A stretch of 64,000 nt of DNA from Halorubrum sp. 2020YC2 (GTDB lineage Archaea > Halobacteriota > Halobacteria > Halobacteriales > Haloferacaceae), in contig NZ_CP076019.1 in the NCBI RefSeq assembly GCF_018623055.1, positions 682,001 through 746,000 on the forward strand, read 5' to 3'. The position numbers and the translations under genes are program-made. The notes below the pieces were generated by a model that was not told where the DNA came from, searched no databases, and saw nothing but the letters and a program-made list of their open reading frames with translations. Below, piece by piece: positions 17,735 through 26,670 of the stretch. Every line of letters begins with the position of its first letter. The stretch's first letter is position 1.

Positions 17735-17909
17735 TGGGGCCGGAGGGATTTGAACCCCCGATCGACTGATATCTCCGGTGCGCCTCGGAACTCCAGAGGG
17801 TCGTCAACACGACCGATGATCAGTCGGCCGCTCGGTATATCAGTCTGGAGTGTCGTCCCGGGCGCAAGCCTCTGGAGTCAGTCGCCATGCCTGGCTTGGC
17901 CACAGCCCC
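17735..17909 (-). tRNA. tRNA-Trp (CCA) with 101-nt intron
   Basis: The 5' exon starts GGGGCTGTGGCCAAGCCAGG (17909 downward) and carries anticodon CCA at 17875-17873. The 3' exon (17770-17735) contains the T arm GGGGGTTCAAATCCC and acceptor CGGCCCC with discriminator A. Acceptor pairing GGGGCUG/CGGCCCC is complete apart from one U-G. The intron is 17771-17871, between tRNA positions 37 and 38, as in other haloarchaeal tRNA-Trp genes. An intron segment (CCTCTGGAGT, about 17790-17799) is perfectly complementary to the anticodon region ACTCCAGAGG. In Haloferax this intron is a box C/D guide RNA acting on its own pre-tRNA. CCA is not encoded; a T run follows directly. Confidence 0.95.
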
Positions 17910-17942
17910 GCGTGATCTCGCATCAGACCGTTGCCGAAACGC

Positions 17943-17949
17943 GGATAAA
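17943..17949 (-). promoter_or_regulatory. TATA box of tRNA-Trp
   Basis: TTTATCC on the minus strand, 34-40 bases upstream of the first base of the tRNA, a plausible distance for a short-leader tRNA precursor. Confidence 0.45.
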
Positions 17950-18046
17950 GGGGTTTCGATCGAAGCCGTTCGGGGGACGGCGACGCGCTCTCGGTCCCGC
18001 GAAAACCGGCGCTCCTCGCGCCGGGCGACGAGGGCGGAGCGTACCG

Positions 18047-18271
18047 CTACTCCCGGTCGTCGTCGCTCCAGTCGCAGTCTTGGCACTTGTAGCCGGTGAC
18101 GAACTCGGTCACGCTCGGCATGTACCCGACCGAGATGACGTCGCCGCCGCACTCCGGGCAGTCGCGGTCGGCGTCCGTGATCGATTCGGCCTCCAGCACC
18201 GACTCTCCTTCGACCAGCTCTGCGAGCTTCTCGGGCGTCACCATCCGCCCCTGAACGACGCGGTTCGACAT
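18047..18271 (-). CDS. DUF5795 family protein
   Basis: 74 residues. MSNRVVQGRMVTPEKLAELV, then ESITDADRDCPECGGDV and VTGYKCQDCDW: a small haloarchaeal protein with two CxxC pairs forming a zinc ribbon. I recall the family as DUF5795. Role unknown. First gene of GC-rich core sequence after the tRNA. The longer frame to 18574 is a shadow. Confidence 0.85.
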   Translation of the reverse strand: MSNRVVQGRMVTPEKLAELVEGESVLEAESITDADRDCPECGGDVISVGYMPSVTEFVTGYKCQDCDWSDDDRE

Positions 18272-18329
18272 ACCGGCCGTTCGGGACCGAGTACCTAAAC
18301 CCCGGCGACACGCGCGGGGCGCGGACGGG

Positions 18330-19349
18330 TCACAGCCACGGCGCCCGCGAGTCGTCGTCCGCGAACGGGTCCGTTGCGTCGTCGTCGCTCTCTCGACCCT
18401 CGCCGCCGTTCGCGAGCACCGCCACGTCGTCGTCGACGACGGGAGACGGGCCCTCCGGCGGGGCGTCGAGCGGGGGTTCGCCCGGCGCGTCCGTGTCCGA
18501 CTCGTCGGAATCGGTCGACTCCGAGCCGTCCGTCTCCCCCTCGTCGGCGGACCCGTCCGCCGGCCCGTCGCCATCGTCCGGCGCGTCGTCGCCGTCGGCG
18601 GACCCCACGCCCTCCGCGTTCGGGTCGTACGCGAACAGGGTCGTCACCGCGAGCACCGCGAGCGCGACCGGGGCGTCGGTCTGCATGAGGTCGAACGGGC
18701 CGAGCAGGATCGGCAGCGCGAGTACGCCCAGCGCGACCGCGGAGCCGAACCGGAAGCGATCGATGTCGACGCGGCCGCGGAGGTGCGGCGACAGCAGCGC
18801 GATCGACAGCGCGAATCCGACGCCGACGGCGGCGGCCGCGGTGCCGTTGACCACGTACTCGGTCGACGTCTCCAACGCGAAGCCCGACGGGTCGAAGCTC
18901 GCGACGAGACCGAGCCCGATGATCACGCCCGGGCTCGGCAGGTACTCGCCGATCTCGGAGCTTGCGGTCTTGGCGGCGATCGTCAGGATGACCAGCCCGG
19001 CGAACCGCTCGAAGACGAGCAGGTCGAGGAGGCCTTGGAGGGTCGGCGCGAGGGCGGCCTCGACGGCGGCGACCGGGATGATCACCGCGCCGATCAGCAG
19101 CACGGAGGTCACCATCTCCCGGCGGGTGCCGTCCATCTCCGCGAGGATCACCGCGGCGGTCGCGGAGCCGCCGAAGATCAGGATTCCCGTCTCGACGACG
19201 CCGGTGGCCGACCCGAGGACGCCGGCGACGACTAACGCGGGGAAGATGCCGTCGACGAGCGGCAGGACCATCACGGTCGCGAGCAACCGCGTCGCGCTCC
19301 CGACCCGCTGTTCTAATCGGAGGGCGACCGGGTGGCGTGAAGTGCTCAT
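18330..19349 (-). CDS. DUF5794 family membrane protein
   Basis: 339 residues. About seven to eight hydrophobic segments fill the first 235 residues (ATVMVLPLVDGIFPALVVAG, IGAVIIPVAAVEAALAP, IIGLGLVASF), followed by a highly acidic, Asp/Ser/Gly-rich cytoplasmic tail of about 100 residues that ends SRAPWL. This is the haloarchaeal family DUF5794 as I recall it. Function unknown. It begins directly after the stop of a small upstream ORF. Confidence 0.85.
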   Translation of the reverse strand: MSTSRHPVALRLEQRVGSATRLLATVMVLPLVDGIFPALVVAGVLGSATGVVETGILIFGGSATAAVILAEMDGTRREMVTSVLLIGAVIIPVAAVEAALAPTLQGLLDLLVFERFAGLVILTIAAKTASSEIGEYLPSPGVIIGLGLVASFDPSGFALETSTEYVVNGTAAAAVGVGFALSIALLSPHLRGRVDIDRFRFGSAVALGVLALPILLGPFDLMQTDAPVALAVLAVTTLFAYDPNAEGVGSADGDDAPDDGDGPADGSADEGETDGSESTDSDESDTDAPGEPPLDAPPEGPSPVVDDDVAVLANGGEGRESDDDATDPFADDDSRAPWL

Positions 19350-19556
19350 TTAGGGACGATAGCCCTGACCGACGGGGCGGCGGTGGGACGCGTGCGACTC
19401 GCGATGGTCCGGGGACCAGCACGCGGAGTCCACGCCGCGGGAGGTCCGACGAGCCCATGTGAAGTGTTTGCGCGGATTGCCGGCTGTAAAGCGGACGCCG
19501 AGGTCGGCGTTCGACTGGCCGGCGATGCGCGCGTTCACGGGACTGTCGGAGTCCAT
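19350..19556 (-). CDS. Small hypothetical ORF upstream of the DUF5794 gene
   Basis: 68 codons beginning MDSDSPVNARIAGQSNADLG. Its TAA is immediately followed by the ATG of the DUF5794 gene with no spacing, and an AT-rich element (CTTTAACG) sits about 27-30 bases before its ATG, both consistent with a real leaderless first gene. Its second half is rich in Arg, Ser and His and not typical haloarchaeal protein, so it may be a leader or an artefact. Confidence 0.35.
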   Translation of the reverse strand: MDSDSPVNARIAGQSNADLGVRFTAGNPRKHFTWARRTSRGVDSACWSPDHRESHASHRRPVGQGYRP

Positions 19557-19880
19557 ACCTAATATACGTGTTTCGGTCGCGTTAAAGGTTGTGTGAGACG
19601 TGTCCGCACGACACGATGGATCGACGGCGAACGTCTCTCGTCGACGAGGATACGTCGGCTGACTCCGCGTTTTTCCGATCATTCCTCGGCAGTTGAACCG
19701 GTCACGCCCGGCCGGCCCGATTCTCACCCGAAGCGGCACGGGCGTCGAGTCGCTCCGAACGCGACCGCGTCTGCCCTCTGTGTACACATGAACGTGGGTA
19801 AAACACGTATTTGAATGTGAACAACCACCACGTCCGTGCCGTCTCGCAACGCTTTTCATCGGCCGTTCATGACGGATTAT
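19557..19880. other. Intergenic region upstream of guaB
   Basis: No gene seen. It holds divergent promoter material: CTTTAACG toward the left gene, and GCTTTTCAT (19849-19857) about 27 bases before the chosen guaB ATG. Confidence 0.4.
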
Positions 19881-21368
19881 ATGGCGACAGATTCTGGCCG
19901 ATTCTCCGAGAAGCTCGACGTTCCGGAAGCGCTGACGTTCGACGACGTGCTGCTCCGCCCGAAGGAGAGCCGGGTCGAGCCGGACGACGCGGACCTGAGC
20001 ACTCGTGTGTCGAAGACCGTCGAACTGACCGTCCCGGTGCTGTCGGCGGCGATGGACACGGTCACCGAGAGCGACCTCGCCATCGCGATGGCCCGCGAGG
20101 GCGGTCTCGGCGTCCTCCACCGTAACATGACCGTCGAGGAGACGGCCGCCGAGGTCGAGCGCGTCAAGCGCGCGCACGAACTCGTCATCCGCCGCGAGAA
20201 CGTCGTCACCGTCTCGCCGGACGACACCGTCCGCGAGGCCGACGCCGTGATGGAACAGCAGGGCGTCTCCGGCGCGCCGGTCGTCGCGGACGACGACACG
20301 GTCCTCGGGATCATCTCCGGGACCGACATCCGCCCGTACCTGGAGGTGGGCGAGGACGACGCGGTCCGCGAGGCGATGACCGACGAGGTCATCACCGCGC
20401 CGGAGGACGTCGACGCGCGCGAGGCGCTCGAACTGATGTACGACCACAAGATCGAGCGCGTCCCGATCGTCGACGACGCCGAGCGGCTGGTCGGACTCGT
20501 TACGATGCAGGGAGTCCTCCAGCGCCGCGAACACGAGGAGGCCGCCCGCGACGATGACGGCCGCCTGCTCGCCGGCGTCGCGGTCGGCCCCTTCGAGGAG
20601 GAGCGCGCCGTCGCGGCCGACGAGGCCGGCGTCGACATCATCTTCATCGACTGCGCGCACGCGCACAATCTCAACGTCTTGGACTCCGCCGAGGCGATCA
20701 AAGCGACCGTCGACGCCGACGTCGTCGTCGGCAACGTCGGGACGCGCGAGGCGGCCGAGGCCGCCGTCGACTTCGCGGACGGGCTGAAGGTCGGTATCGG
20801 GCCGGGCTCGATCTGTACCACGCGCGTCGTCAGCGGCGCGGGGATGCCCCAGATGACCGCGGTCGCGGAGGTCGCGGACGTCGCCGCCGAACACGGCGTG
20901 CCGGTCATCGCGGACGGCGGCATCCGCTACTCGGGCGACGCTATCAAGGCGCTCGCGGCGGGCGCGGACGCGGTGATGCTCGGCTCCTACTTCGCCGGCA
21001 CCGACGAGGCGCCGGGCCGCGTCATCACGATGAACGGGAAGAAGTACAAGCAGTACCGCGGGATGGGGTCAGTCGGCGCGATGAAATCTGGCGGCGGCGA
21101 CCGCTACCTCAAGGAGGAGGAGGAAGACGAGGAGTTCGTCCCCGAGGGCGTCGAGGCCGCCACTCCGTACAAGGGGAGCCTCGCCTCCGAGCTTCACCAG
21201 CTCACGGGCGGGATTCGCTCCGGAATGGGGTACGTCGGCGCGGAGACCGTCCCCGACCTCCACGAGCGCGCGGAGTTCGTCCGCGTCTCGACCGCGGGTC
21301 AGAGCGAGAGCCACCCGCACGACGTGATGATCACGGACGAGGCGCCCAACTACAGCCCGGACGAGTAA
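19881..21368 (+). CDS. guaB: IMP dehydrogenase
   Basis: About 495 residues, a usual length. [20 protein letters not shown] opens the barrel; two CBS domains are inserted (roughly residues 90-205, with [11 protein letters not shown] and [11 protein letters not shown]). The catalytic loop has [18 protein letters not shown] (active Cys), then [29 protein letters not shown] and the flap [10 protein letters not shown]. It converts IMP to XMP, the committed step to GMP. ATG at 19881 ([12 protein letters not shown]) is preferred over 19869 and 19836 because the likely promoter would give a leaderless transcript there. Confidence 0.95.
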   Translation: MATDSGRFSEKLDVPEALTFDDVLLRPKESRVEPDDADLSTRVSKTVELTVPVLSAAMDTVTESDLAIAMAREGGLGVLHRNMTVEETAAEVERVKRAHELVIRRENVVTVSPDDTVREADAVMEQQGVSGAPVVADDDTVLGIISGTDIRPYLEVGEDDAVREAMTDEVITAPEDVDAREALELMYDHKIERVPIVDDAERLVGLVTMQGVLQRREHEEAARDDDGRLLAGVAVGPFEEERAVAADEAGVDIIFIDCAHAHNLNVLDSAEAIKATVDADVVVGNVGTREAAEAAVDFADGLKVGIGPGSICTTRVVSGAGMPQMTAVAEVADVAAEHGVPVIADGGIRYSGDAIKALAAGADAVMLGSYFAGTDEAPGRVITMNGKKYKQYRGMGSVGAMKSGGGDRYLKEEEEDEEFVPEGVEAATPYKGSLASELHQLTGGIRSGMGYVGAETVPDLHERAEFVRVSTAGQSESHPHDVMITDEAPNYSPDE

Positions 21369-21510
21369 TTCCGGACCGTCGGCTCGGCCGGGCGCGACCG
21401 GGCCCGAGCCCGACGGCGGGACCGATCCCGCGGCGCGTCGAAGAGGTATTTTAATATAGCCAGCGAAGAGAGGAAACGTGTGAGCGAACACCCCCTCGCT
21501 CCCGTCATCC

Positions 21511-22098
21511 ATGAGTGAGCAACCGCCGCTGGTCCTCGTGGTCGAGGACGAACCCGATCTGGCAGATCTGTACGCCGCCTGGCTCGGCGACGAGTACCGC
21601 GTCCGAACCGCGTACGGCGGCCACGAGGCCCTCGATCAGCTCGACGAGGCCGACAACGACGTCGACGCCATCCTCCTCGACCGACGGATGCCCGGACTCT
21701 CCGGCGACGAGGTGCTTACCGCCGTCCGCGAGCGCGGCATCGACTGCCGGGTCGCGATGGTCACCGCCGTCGAGCCGGACTTCGACATCCTGGAGATGGG
21801 GTTCGACGACTACCTCGTCAAGCCCGTCACCAGCGACACCCTTCGGGAGACGGTCGAGGGGCTGTTGCGGCGCGGCGAGTACGACTCGGAGGTTCAGGAG
21901 CTGTTCTCGCTGACCTCGAAGAAGGCGATGCTAGAGTCCGAAAAGAGCGCGAGCGACCTCGCGGACAACGAGGAGTACCAGCGGCTCACCGAGCGGATCG
22001 CCGACCTCCGAGAGCAGGCCGACGAGTCGCGGGACGCGGTCGCGACCGACGACGAGGACTACGAGAAGCTCTTTCAGGAGTTCGACGCCGACTCCTAG
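21511..22098 (+). CDS. HalX-domain response regulator
   Basis: 195 residues. Receiver domain with acidic pair in VEDEPDLADL (residues 11-20), phosphoacceptor Asp57 in AILLDRRMPG, Thr in AMVTAVEPD and Lys104 in YLVKP. The C-terminal third (LFSLTSKKAMLESEKSASDL and DNEEYQRLTERIADLREQ) is the coiled HalX domain found only in haloarchaea and unlike known DNA-binding output domains. No partner kinase is adjacent; the nearest intact kinases are at the left end of the window. Confidence 0.93.
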   Translation: MSEQPPLVLVVEDEPDLADLYAAWLGDEYRVRTAYGGHEALDQLDEADNDVDAILLDRRMPGLSGDEVLTAVRERGIDCRVAMVTAVEPDFDILEMGFDDYLVKPVTSDTLRETVEGLLRRGEYDSEVQELFSLTSKKAMLESEKSASDLADNEEYQRLTERIADLREQADESRDAVATDDEDYEKLFQEFDADS

Positions 22099-22176
22099 CT
22101 CCGACGCCGACGCACGGCCCGTTGCGAGGGGGATTCTGCCGACTCTTTATGACCGATCGAGCCGAACGAGCGGTAC

Positions 22177-24192
22177 ATGCGCGTCCGGGACCTGCCGCTC
22201 TCGCAGTCCGTCGTCGACCACTTTTCCGAGCGCGGCGTGCGCGAGCTGTACCCGCCACAGCGCGCGGCGGTCGAGGCGGGCGTCTGCGAGGGGACAGACG
22301 TCGTCGCCGCGGTGCCGACCGCGTCGGGCAAGACGTTCGTCGCCCAGCTGGCGCTGCTGACCGCGGAGGGCCCCGGGCTGTACGTCTGTCCGCTCCGCGC
22401 GCTCGCCCGCGAGAAGTACGAGACGTTCGCGGCGCTGCCCGGCGTCGACGTCGGCATCTCGACCGGCGACTTCGACGCGACGGGCGAGGCGCTCGCGGGC
22501 AATGACGTCGTCGTCGCCACGAGCGAGAAGGTCGACTCGGCCATCCGCAACGGCGCCTCGTGGGTCGACGAGCTGGCCTGCGTCGTCGTCGACGAGGTCC
22601 ACCTGCTCGGCGCGGAGCGGCGCGGGCCGACGCTCGAAGTGACGCTGGCGACGCTCCGCCGCCGGAACCCCGACCTCCAGACGGTCGCGCTGTCGGCCAC
22701 CGTCGACAACCCCGAGGCGATCGCGGACTGGCTCGACGCCGCCCTCGTCGAGTCCGACTGGCGCCCCGTCGAGCTGCGGACTGGCGTCGCCGTGGGCGGA
22801 GACGTCGCGTTCGACGACGGTACGAGCCTCTCCGTCGACGTCGCGGCCGACCGCGAAACGGGCGTCGACGACGTCGATCCCGACGCGGTCAACGGCGGCT
22901 CCGGGGGCGACGACGCCGGAGACGACGACGCGGAGACCGACCCGACCGAGGTCACGGCCGCTCTGGTCTCCGACGCGGTCGCGGACGGCGGCCAGTGTCT
23001 CGCGTTCGTCCGCTCCCGCCGCGAGGCGGTCGACCTCGCGGAGCGGCTCGCGGACGACGGGCTCGCGTCGGAGCTGGGGGTCGAGGACGCGGCGGCCGCG
23101 GCGGCGGACGAAGCCACCGAGGTGGACGGGACGCTCACGGGCCGGCAGCTCGCGGACTGCCTGCGCGCCGGCGTCGCGTTCCACCACGCCGGCCTCCGCT
23201 CGGGCCACCGCGCGGTCGTCGAGTCGGCGTTCCGCGAGCGCGACGTGGCCTGTATCTGCGCCACGCCCACGCTGGCCGCCGGCGTCAACGTCCCCGCCCG
23301 GCGGGTCGTGGTCCGCGACCAGCGCCGGTACGGGGAGGGCGGCATGTCGTGGATCCCGACGCTCGAGGTCCACCAGATGTGCGGGCGGGCGGGGCGCCCC
23401 GGACTCGACCCGCACGGCGAGGCGGTCCTCGTCGCGGACGCCGACACGCGCGAGGCGGTGCGCGAGCGGTACGTCGAGGGGGAGCCGGAGGCCGTCGAGT
23501 CGAAGCTCGCGGACCCGGGCGCGCTCCGCACCCACGTCCTCGCGGCGGTCGCGACGGGGTTCGCGGCGACCGAGACGGAGGTCCTCGACGTGTTCGAGGG
23601 GACGTTCTACGCGCGGGAGACCGGCGCGGGCGGCCTGGCCGACGCGGTCGCCGTCGCGGTCGACGACCTCGTCGCGGCCGGGATGGTCGCCCGGGAGACG
23701 GGCGGCGTCGAGGACTACCGGCTCGTCGCGACGGCCGTCGGCGAGACCACCTCGAAGCAGTACGTCCGCCCCGAGACCGGCGAGCGGATCGTCGCCGGGC
23801 TCCGGGCGGCCGCGGACCTGCCGGACGCGACGACGCTCACCGCCTTCGAGGTGATCTGCGACACGCCGGACATGCAGGACACCTACCTCGGAAACGAGGA
23901 GCGCGCGGACGTCTACCAGTTCGCGCGGACGAACGCCGCCCGCCTGACGACGGACATGACCGACCCCGACGACTTCGAGGGGTGGCTGGAGTCGGTGAAG
24001 ACCGCGCGCATCTTAGACGAGTGGATCGGCGGCGCGACCGTCGAGGAGCTGGTCGAGCGCTACCGGATCGGGCCGGGCGACCTCGACTCGCGGGTTGAGC
24101 GCGCGGAGTGGCTGCTGAGCGCGGCCGAGGCGCTGGGCGAGACGACCGGTATCAGCGTCCCCGCGGTGTCGCGGGCGCGGTCGCGGCTGTGA
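22177..24192 (+). CDS. Ski2-family (Hel308-like) DNA/RNA helicase
   Basis: 671 residues. Starts MRVRDLPLSQSVVDHFSERG like Hel308, with the Q-motif-like YPPQ. Walker A PTASGKT (47-53), DEVH (139-142), SAT (173-175), the second RecA domain with CLAFVRSRREAVDLA, HHAGLRSGHRAVVE, CATPTLAAGVNVPARRVVVR and QMCGRAGRPGLDP, then a winged-helix/ratchet part. An acidic, low-complexity insertion sits near residues 225-260. Hel308 itself is usually longer (about 750-830), so this is probably a paralogue rather than the canonical repair helicase. Six closely spaced bases of TATA-like sequence (CTTTAT) occur about 30 bases before the ATG. Confidence 0.9.
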   Translation: MRVRDLPLSQSVVDHFSERGVRELYPPQRAAVEAGVCEGTDVVAAVPTASGKTFVAQLALLTAEGPGLYVCPLRALAREKYETFAALPGVDVGISTGDFDATGEALAGNDVVVATSEKVDSAIRNGASWVDELACVVVDEVHLLGAERRGPTLEVTLATLRRRNPDLQTVALSATVDNPEAIADWLDAALVESDWRPVELRTGVAVGGDVAFDDGTSLSVDVAADRETGVDDVDPDAVNGGSGGDDAGDDDAETDPTEVTAALVSDAVADGGQCLAFVRSRREAVDLAERLADDGLASELGVEDAAAAAADEATEVDGTLTGRQLADCLRAGVAFHHAGLRSGHRAVVESAFRERDVACICATPTLAAGVNVPARRVVVRDQRRYGEGGMSWIPTLEVHQMCGRAGRPGLDPHGEAVLVADADTREAVRERYVEGEPEAVESKLADPGALRTHVLAAVATGFAATETEVLDVFEGTFYARETGAGGLADAVAVAVDDLVAAGMVARETGGVEDYRLVATAVGETTSKQYVRPETGERIVAGLRAAADLPDATTLTAFEVICDTPDMQDTYLGNEERADVYQFARTNAARLTTDMTDPDDFEGWLESVKTARILDEWIGGATVEELVERYRIGPGDLDSRVERAEWLLSAAEALGETTGISVPAVSRARSRL

Positions 24193-24222
24193 GAAGTCAG
24201 CGGGAGCGTCCGGCCGGGACGG

Positions 24223-25284
24223 TCAGTCCGCCGAGCCGACCGCGCGGTGGAAGGGGGTCCGCGCGATAGTCTGTCGCAGTTCCGCCAGCGAGTCGCGGCC
24301 CACGTCGCTCGCGGCTGACATCACCGCGAACACCTCCTGTCTGGACACCTTCACGCCCGTCTCGGTGAGCGCGTCCTCCGGGCGGCTCCCGAGTTCGCGG
24401 AGAGTGCCGACCGCGAGCAGGTACGGCACCGTCCACGCCTCCATCGTGTTTCCGTTCGAGAGCGGCATCGTCTCCAAGTACGCCTGCGCGTCGTCGAGGA
24501 ACGAGCGGGCGTAGTCGGCGGTGCGGTCGACGACGCGCGCGGACGACTCGCGGTTCTCGGGGTGGACGACGCGCTCCTGGTCGACGCCCTCCGCTTCGAG
24601 CCACTCGGCGGGGAGGTAGACGTTGTTCTCCTCGGTGTAGTCGTCGTAGACGTCCTTCGAGACGTTCACGAGCTGGAGGAGGAGGCCGAACTCCTCGGCG
24701 GTCTCGCGCAGGCGCTCCGCGCGCTCCTCGCCCACGTCGCCGCGGGTGAGCAGGTTCGTGATGAGGTTGCCGACGGTGCCGGCCGCGTAGTAGCAGTACT
24801 GCTCCAGCTCGTCGCGGTCGTCGATACGGAGGCCGCCCTCGGTGGCGTGGCGGTCGACGAACATCGCCATCCCGTCGACCATCTCCAACACCGGCGGGAC
24901 GATCGCCGCCTGCGCCTCCGGGTCGAGCTCCCCGAACGTCGCGGCGATCGTGGGCGCCTCCGCGACGACGGTCCAGTCGTCGTCGCGCTCGGCGGGCAGC
25001 CACTCGTCGACCGCCTCGCGGAACTCGCTGATCTCGGTGGCGTCGTCCGGATCGATCGCTCGCCGGTACGTCCGGAGCACGTCGCTCTGGGCGTCCGGCG
25101 GGATGTGGCCGGCGTCCTCGACCGTGTCGGCGACGCGACAGAGGAGGTAACCGACGCAGATCTGCGAGGCCATCGGCTCCTCTAACACGTCGACGGTCAG
25201 CGCGAAGGTCCGCGAGACCCCCTGGACCGCCTCGTGACACCACGCGAGGTCGGCCTCGCCGGGGCCGTGTTCTCGTCCGCTCAT
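24223..25284 (-). CDS. Squalene/phytoene synthase family, probably squalene synthase
   Basis: 353 residues. First aspartate-rich motif DTVED (53-57) in YLLCRVADTVEDAGHIPPD; second motif DVYDD (211-215) in LQLVNVSKDVYDDYTEEN, followed by NVYLP. The opening SRTFALTVDVLEEPM matches squalene synthase-type enzymes more than haloarchaeal phytoene synthase. It would join two farnesyl diphosphates head-to-head for squalene, an abundant haloarchaeal membrane neutral lipid and menaquinone-domain companion. No carotenoid genes are adjacent. Confidence 0.85.
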   Translation of the reverse strand: MSGREHGPGEADLAWCHEAVQGVSRTFALTVDVLEEPMASQICVGYLLCRVADTVEDAGHIPPDAQSDVLRTYRRAIDPDDATEISEFREAVDEWLPAERDDDWTVVAEAPTIAATFGELDPEAQAAIVPPVLEMVDGMAMFVDRHATEGGLRIDDRDELEQYCYYAAGTVGNLITNLLTRGDVGEERAERLRETAEEFGLLLQLVNVSKDVYDDYTEENNVYLPAEWLEAEGVDQERVVHPENRESSARVVDRTADYARSFLDDAQAYLETMPLSNGNTMEAWTVPYLLAVGTLRELGSRPEDALTETGVKVSRQEVFAVMSAASDVGRDSLAELRQTIARTPFHRAVGSAD

Positions 25285-25461
25285 TCAGTTGCCAGTCCTT
25301 ACGGCACAACGGGTAAAAAGCCTCGTGGAACGGTCGCCGGCCGCCGCGCGCCGGTCGCGGCGCCGAAACCGAACGACCCCGCCGCCGCTCGCGGCGACGA
25401 GCCGCCGACCCGTGTACAACCGTGTGGAAACGGCTAAGTCAGCCCGGCCGAACGTCCCGTC

Positions 25462-26652
25462 ATGGAGTTCACGCTCACCGAAGAGCAGCGCCAGATCCGC
25501 GACACGGTCGCGGAGTTCGTCGACGAGGAGGTCGTTCCGCGCGCGGCCGAGATCGACGAGAACGACGAGTTCCCCGCCGACCTGATCGAGGAGATGGCCG
25601 ACCTCGGTCTCATGGGGATGCCCTTCCCGGTCGAGTACGAGGGCGCCGGCCTCGACTACCACAGCTACGCGATCGGACTCGAAGAGATATCCCGCGGCTC
25701 CGGCGGACTCGGAACCGTCGTTGCCGCCCACACGTCGCTGGCCGGCAACATGCTCTACGAGTTCGGGAACGAGGCCCAGAAGGAGGAGTACCTCACCGCC
25801 CTGAACACCGGGGAGGAGATCGGGGCCTTCGCGCTCTCGGAGGCCGAGGCCGGCTCGGACGTGCCGGCGATGTCGACCACCGCGGAGCGCGAGGCGCAAA
25901 GCGCCTCGGAACGGAGCGGCGTCGCCGCGGAGCGGGACGGCGACGGCTACCTCGTCAACGGCGGGAAGCTCTGGATCTCGAACGGCTCCGTCGCGGACAC
26001 GGTCACCCTCTTCGCGAAGACCGACCCCGACGCGGGCCGGAAGGGCATCTCGTCGTTCGTCGTGCGTCCCGAGGAGGACGACGGGTTCGTCGTCGAGGGC
26101 ACCGAGGACAAGCTCGGTGACAAGGGGTGTCCGACCGCGGAGCTGCGGTTCGACGACATGTGGATCCCCGAGGACCGACTGCTCGGTGCGGAGGGCGAGG
26201 GGTTCGTCCACGCGCTGAAGACGCTCAACGGCGGCCGGATCACCATCGCCGCCCGGTCGGTCGGGATCGCGCGCGCCGCGCTCGACGAGGCGAAGTCGTA
26301 CGCGCAACAGCGCGAGCAGTTCGACCGTCCGATCAGCGACTTCCAGGCGATCCAGCACAAGCTCGCGGACATGGACACGAAGGCGCGCGCCGCGGAGCTG
26401 CTGATGCACGAGGCGGCCGACCTGAAGATGCGCGACGAGGAGTACATCAAGGAGGCCGCGCAGGCGAAGCTGTACGCCTCCGAGATCGCCCGCGAGGTCG
26501 CCAACGAGGGGATCCAGATCCACGGCGGCTACGGCTACACCAAGGACTTCCCCGCCGAGCGATACTACCGCGACGCGAAGCTCTCGGAGATCTACGAGGG
26601 GACGAGCGAGGTGCTGCGGAACACGATCGCACAGCAGCTGCTCGACGAGTAA
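25462..26652 (+). CDS. Acyl-CoA dehydrogenase
   Basis: 396 residues. MEFTLTEEQRQIRDTVAEFV, FALSEAEAGSDVPAMSTTAE (FAD-binding signature), WISNGSVADTVTLFAKT, EGFVHALKTLNGGRITIAAR, QFDRPISDFQAIQHKLADMD and the C-terminal IHGGYGYTKDFPAERYYRDA followed by IYEGTSEV, which holds the catalytic Glu. It performs the alpha,beta-oxidation of acyl-CoA, passing electrons to ETF. Between residues 140 and 160 about 19 codons are inserted relative to relatives, encoded in part by a perfect hairpin (25890-25908). Another family member is at 53438. Confidence 0.93.
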   Translation: MEFTLTEEQRQIRDTVAEFVDEEVVPRAAEIDENDEFPADLIEEMADLGLMGMPFPVEYEGAGLDYHSYAIGLEEISRGSGGLGTVVAAHTSLAGNMLYEFGNEAQKEEYLTALNTGEEIGAFALSEAEAGSDVPAMSTTAEREAQSASERSGVAAERDGDGYLVNGGKLWISNGSVADTVTLFAKTDPDAGRKGISSFVVRPEEDDGFVVEGTEDKLGDKGCPTAELRFDDMWIPEDRLLGAEGEGFVHALKTLNGGRITIAARSVGIARAALDEAKSYAQQREQFDRPISDFQAIQHKLADMDTKARAAELLMHEAADLKMRDEEYIKEAAQAKLYASEIAREVANEGIQIHGGYGYTKDFPAERYYRDAKLSEIYEGTSEVLRNTIAQQLLDE

Positions 26653-26670
26653 CGCCGCCCGTCCCGTCAG

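Noticed and set aside
17639-18298. 219-codon plus-strand ORF
   Set aside because: Reads through the tRNA-Trp gene and its repeat; not protein-like.
22095-23531. Long minus-strand ORFs opposite the helicase gene
   Set aside because: Ser/Arg/Thr-rich shadow frames of a GC-rich gene; the plus strand carries every helicase motif.
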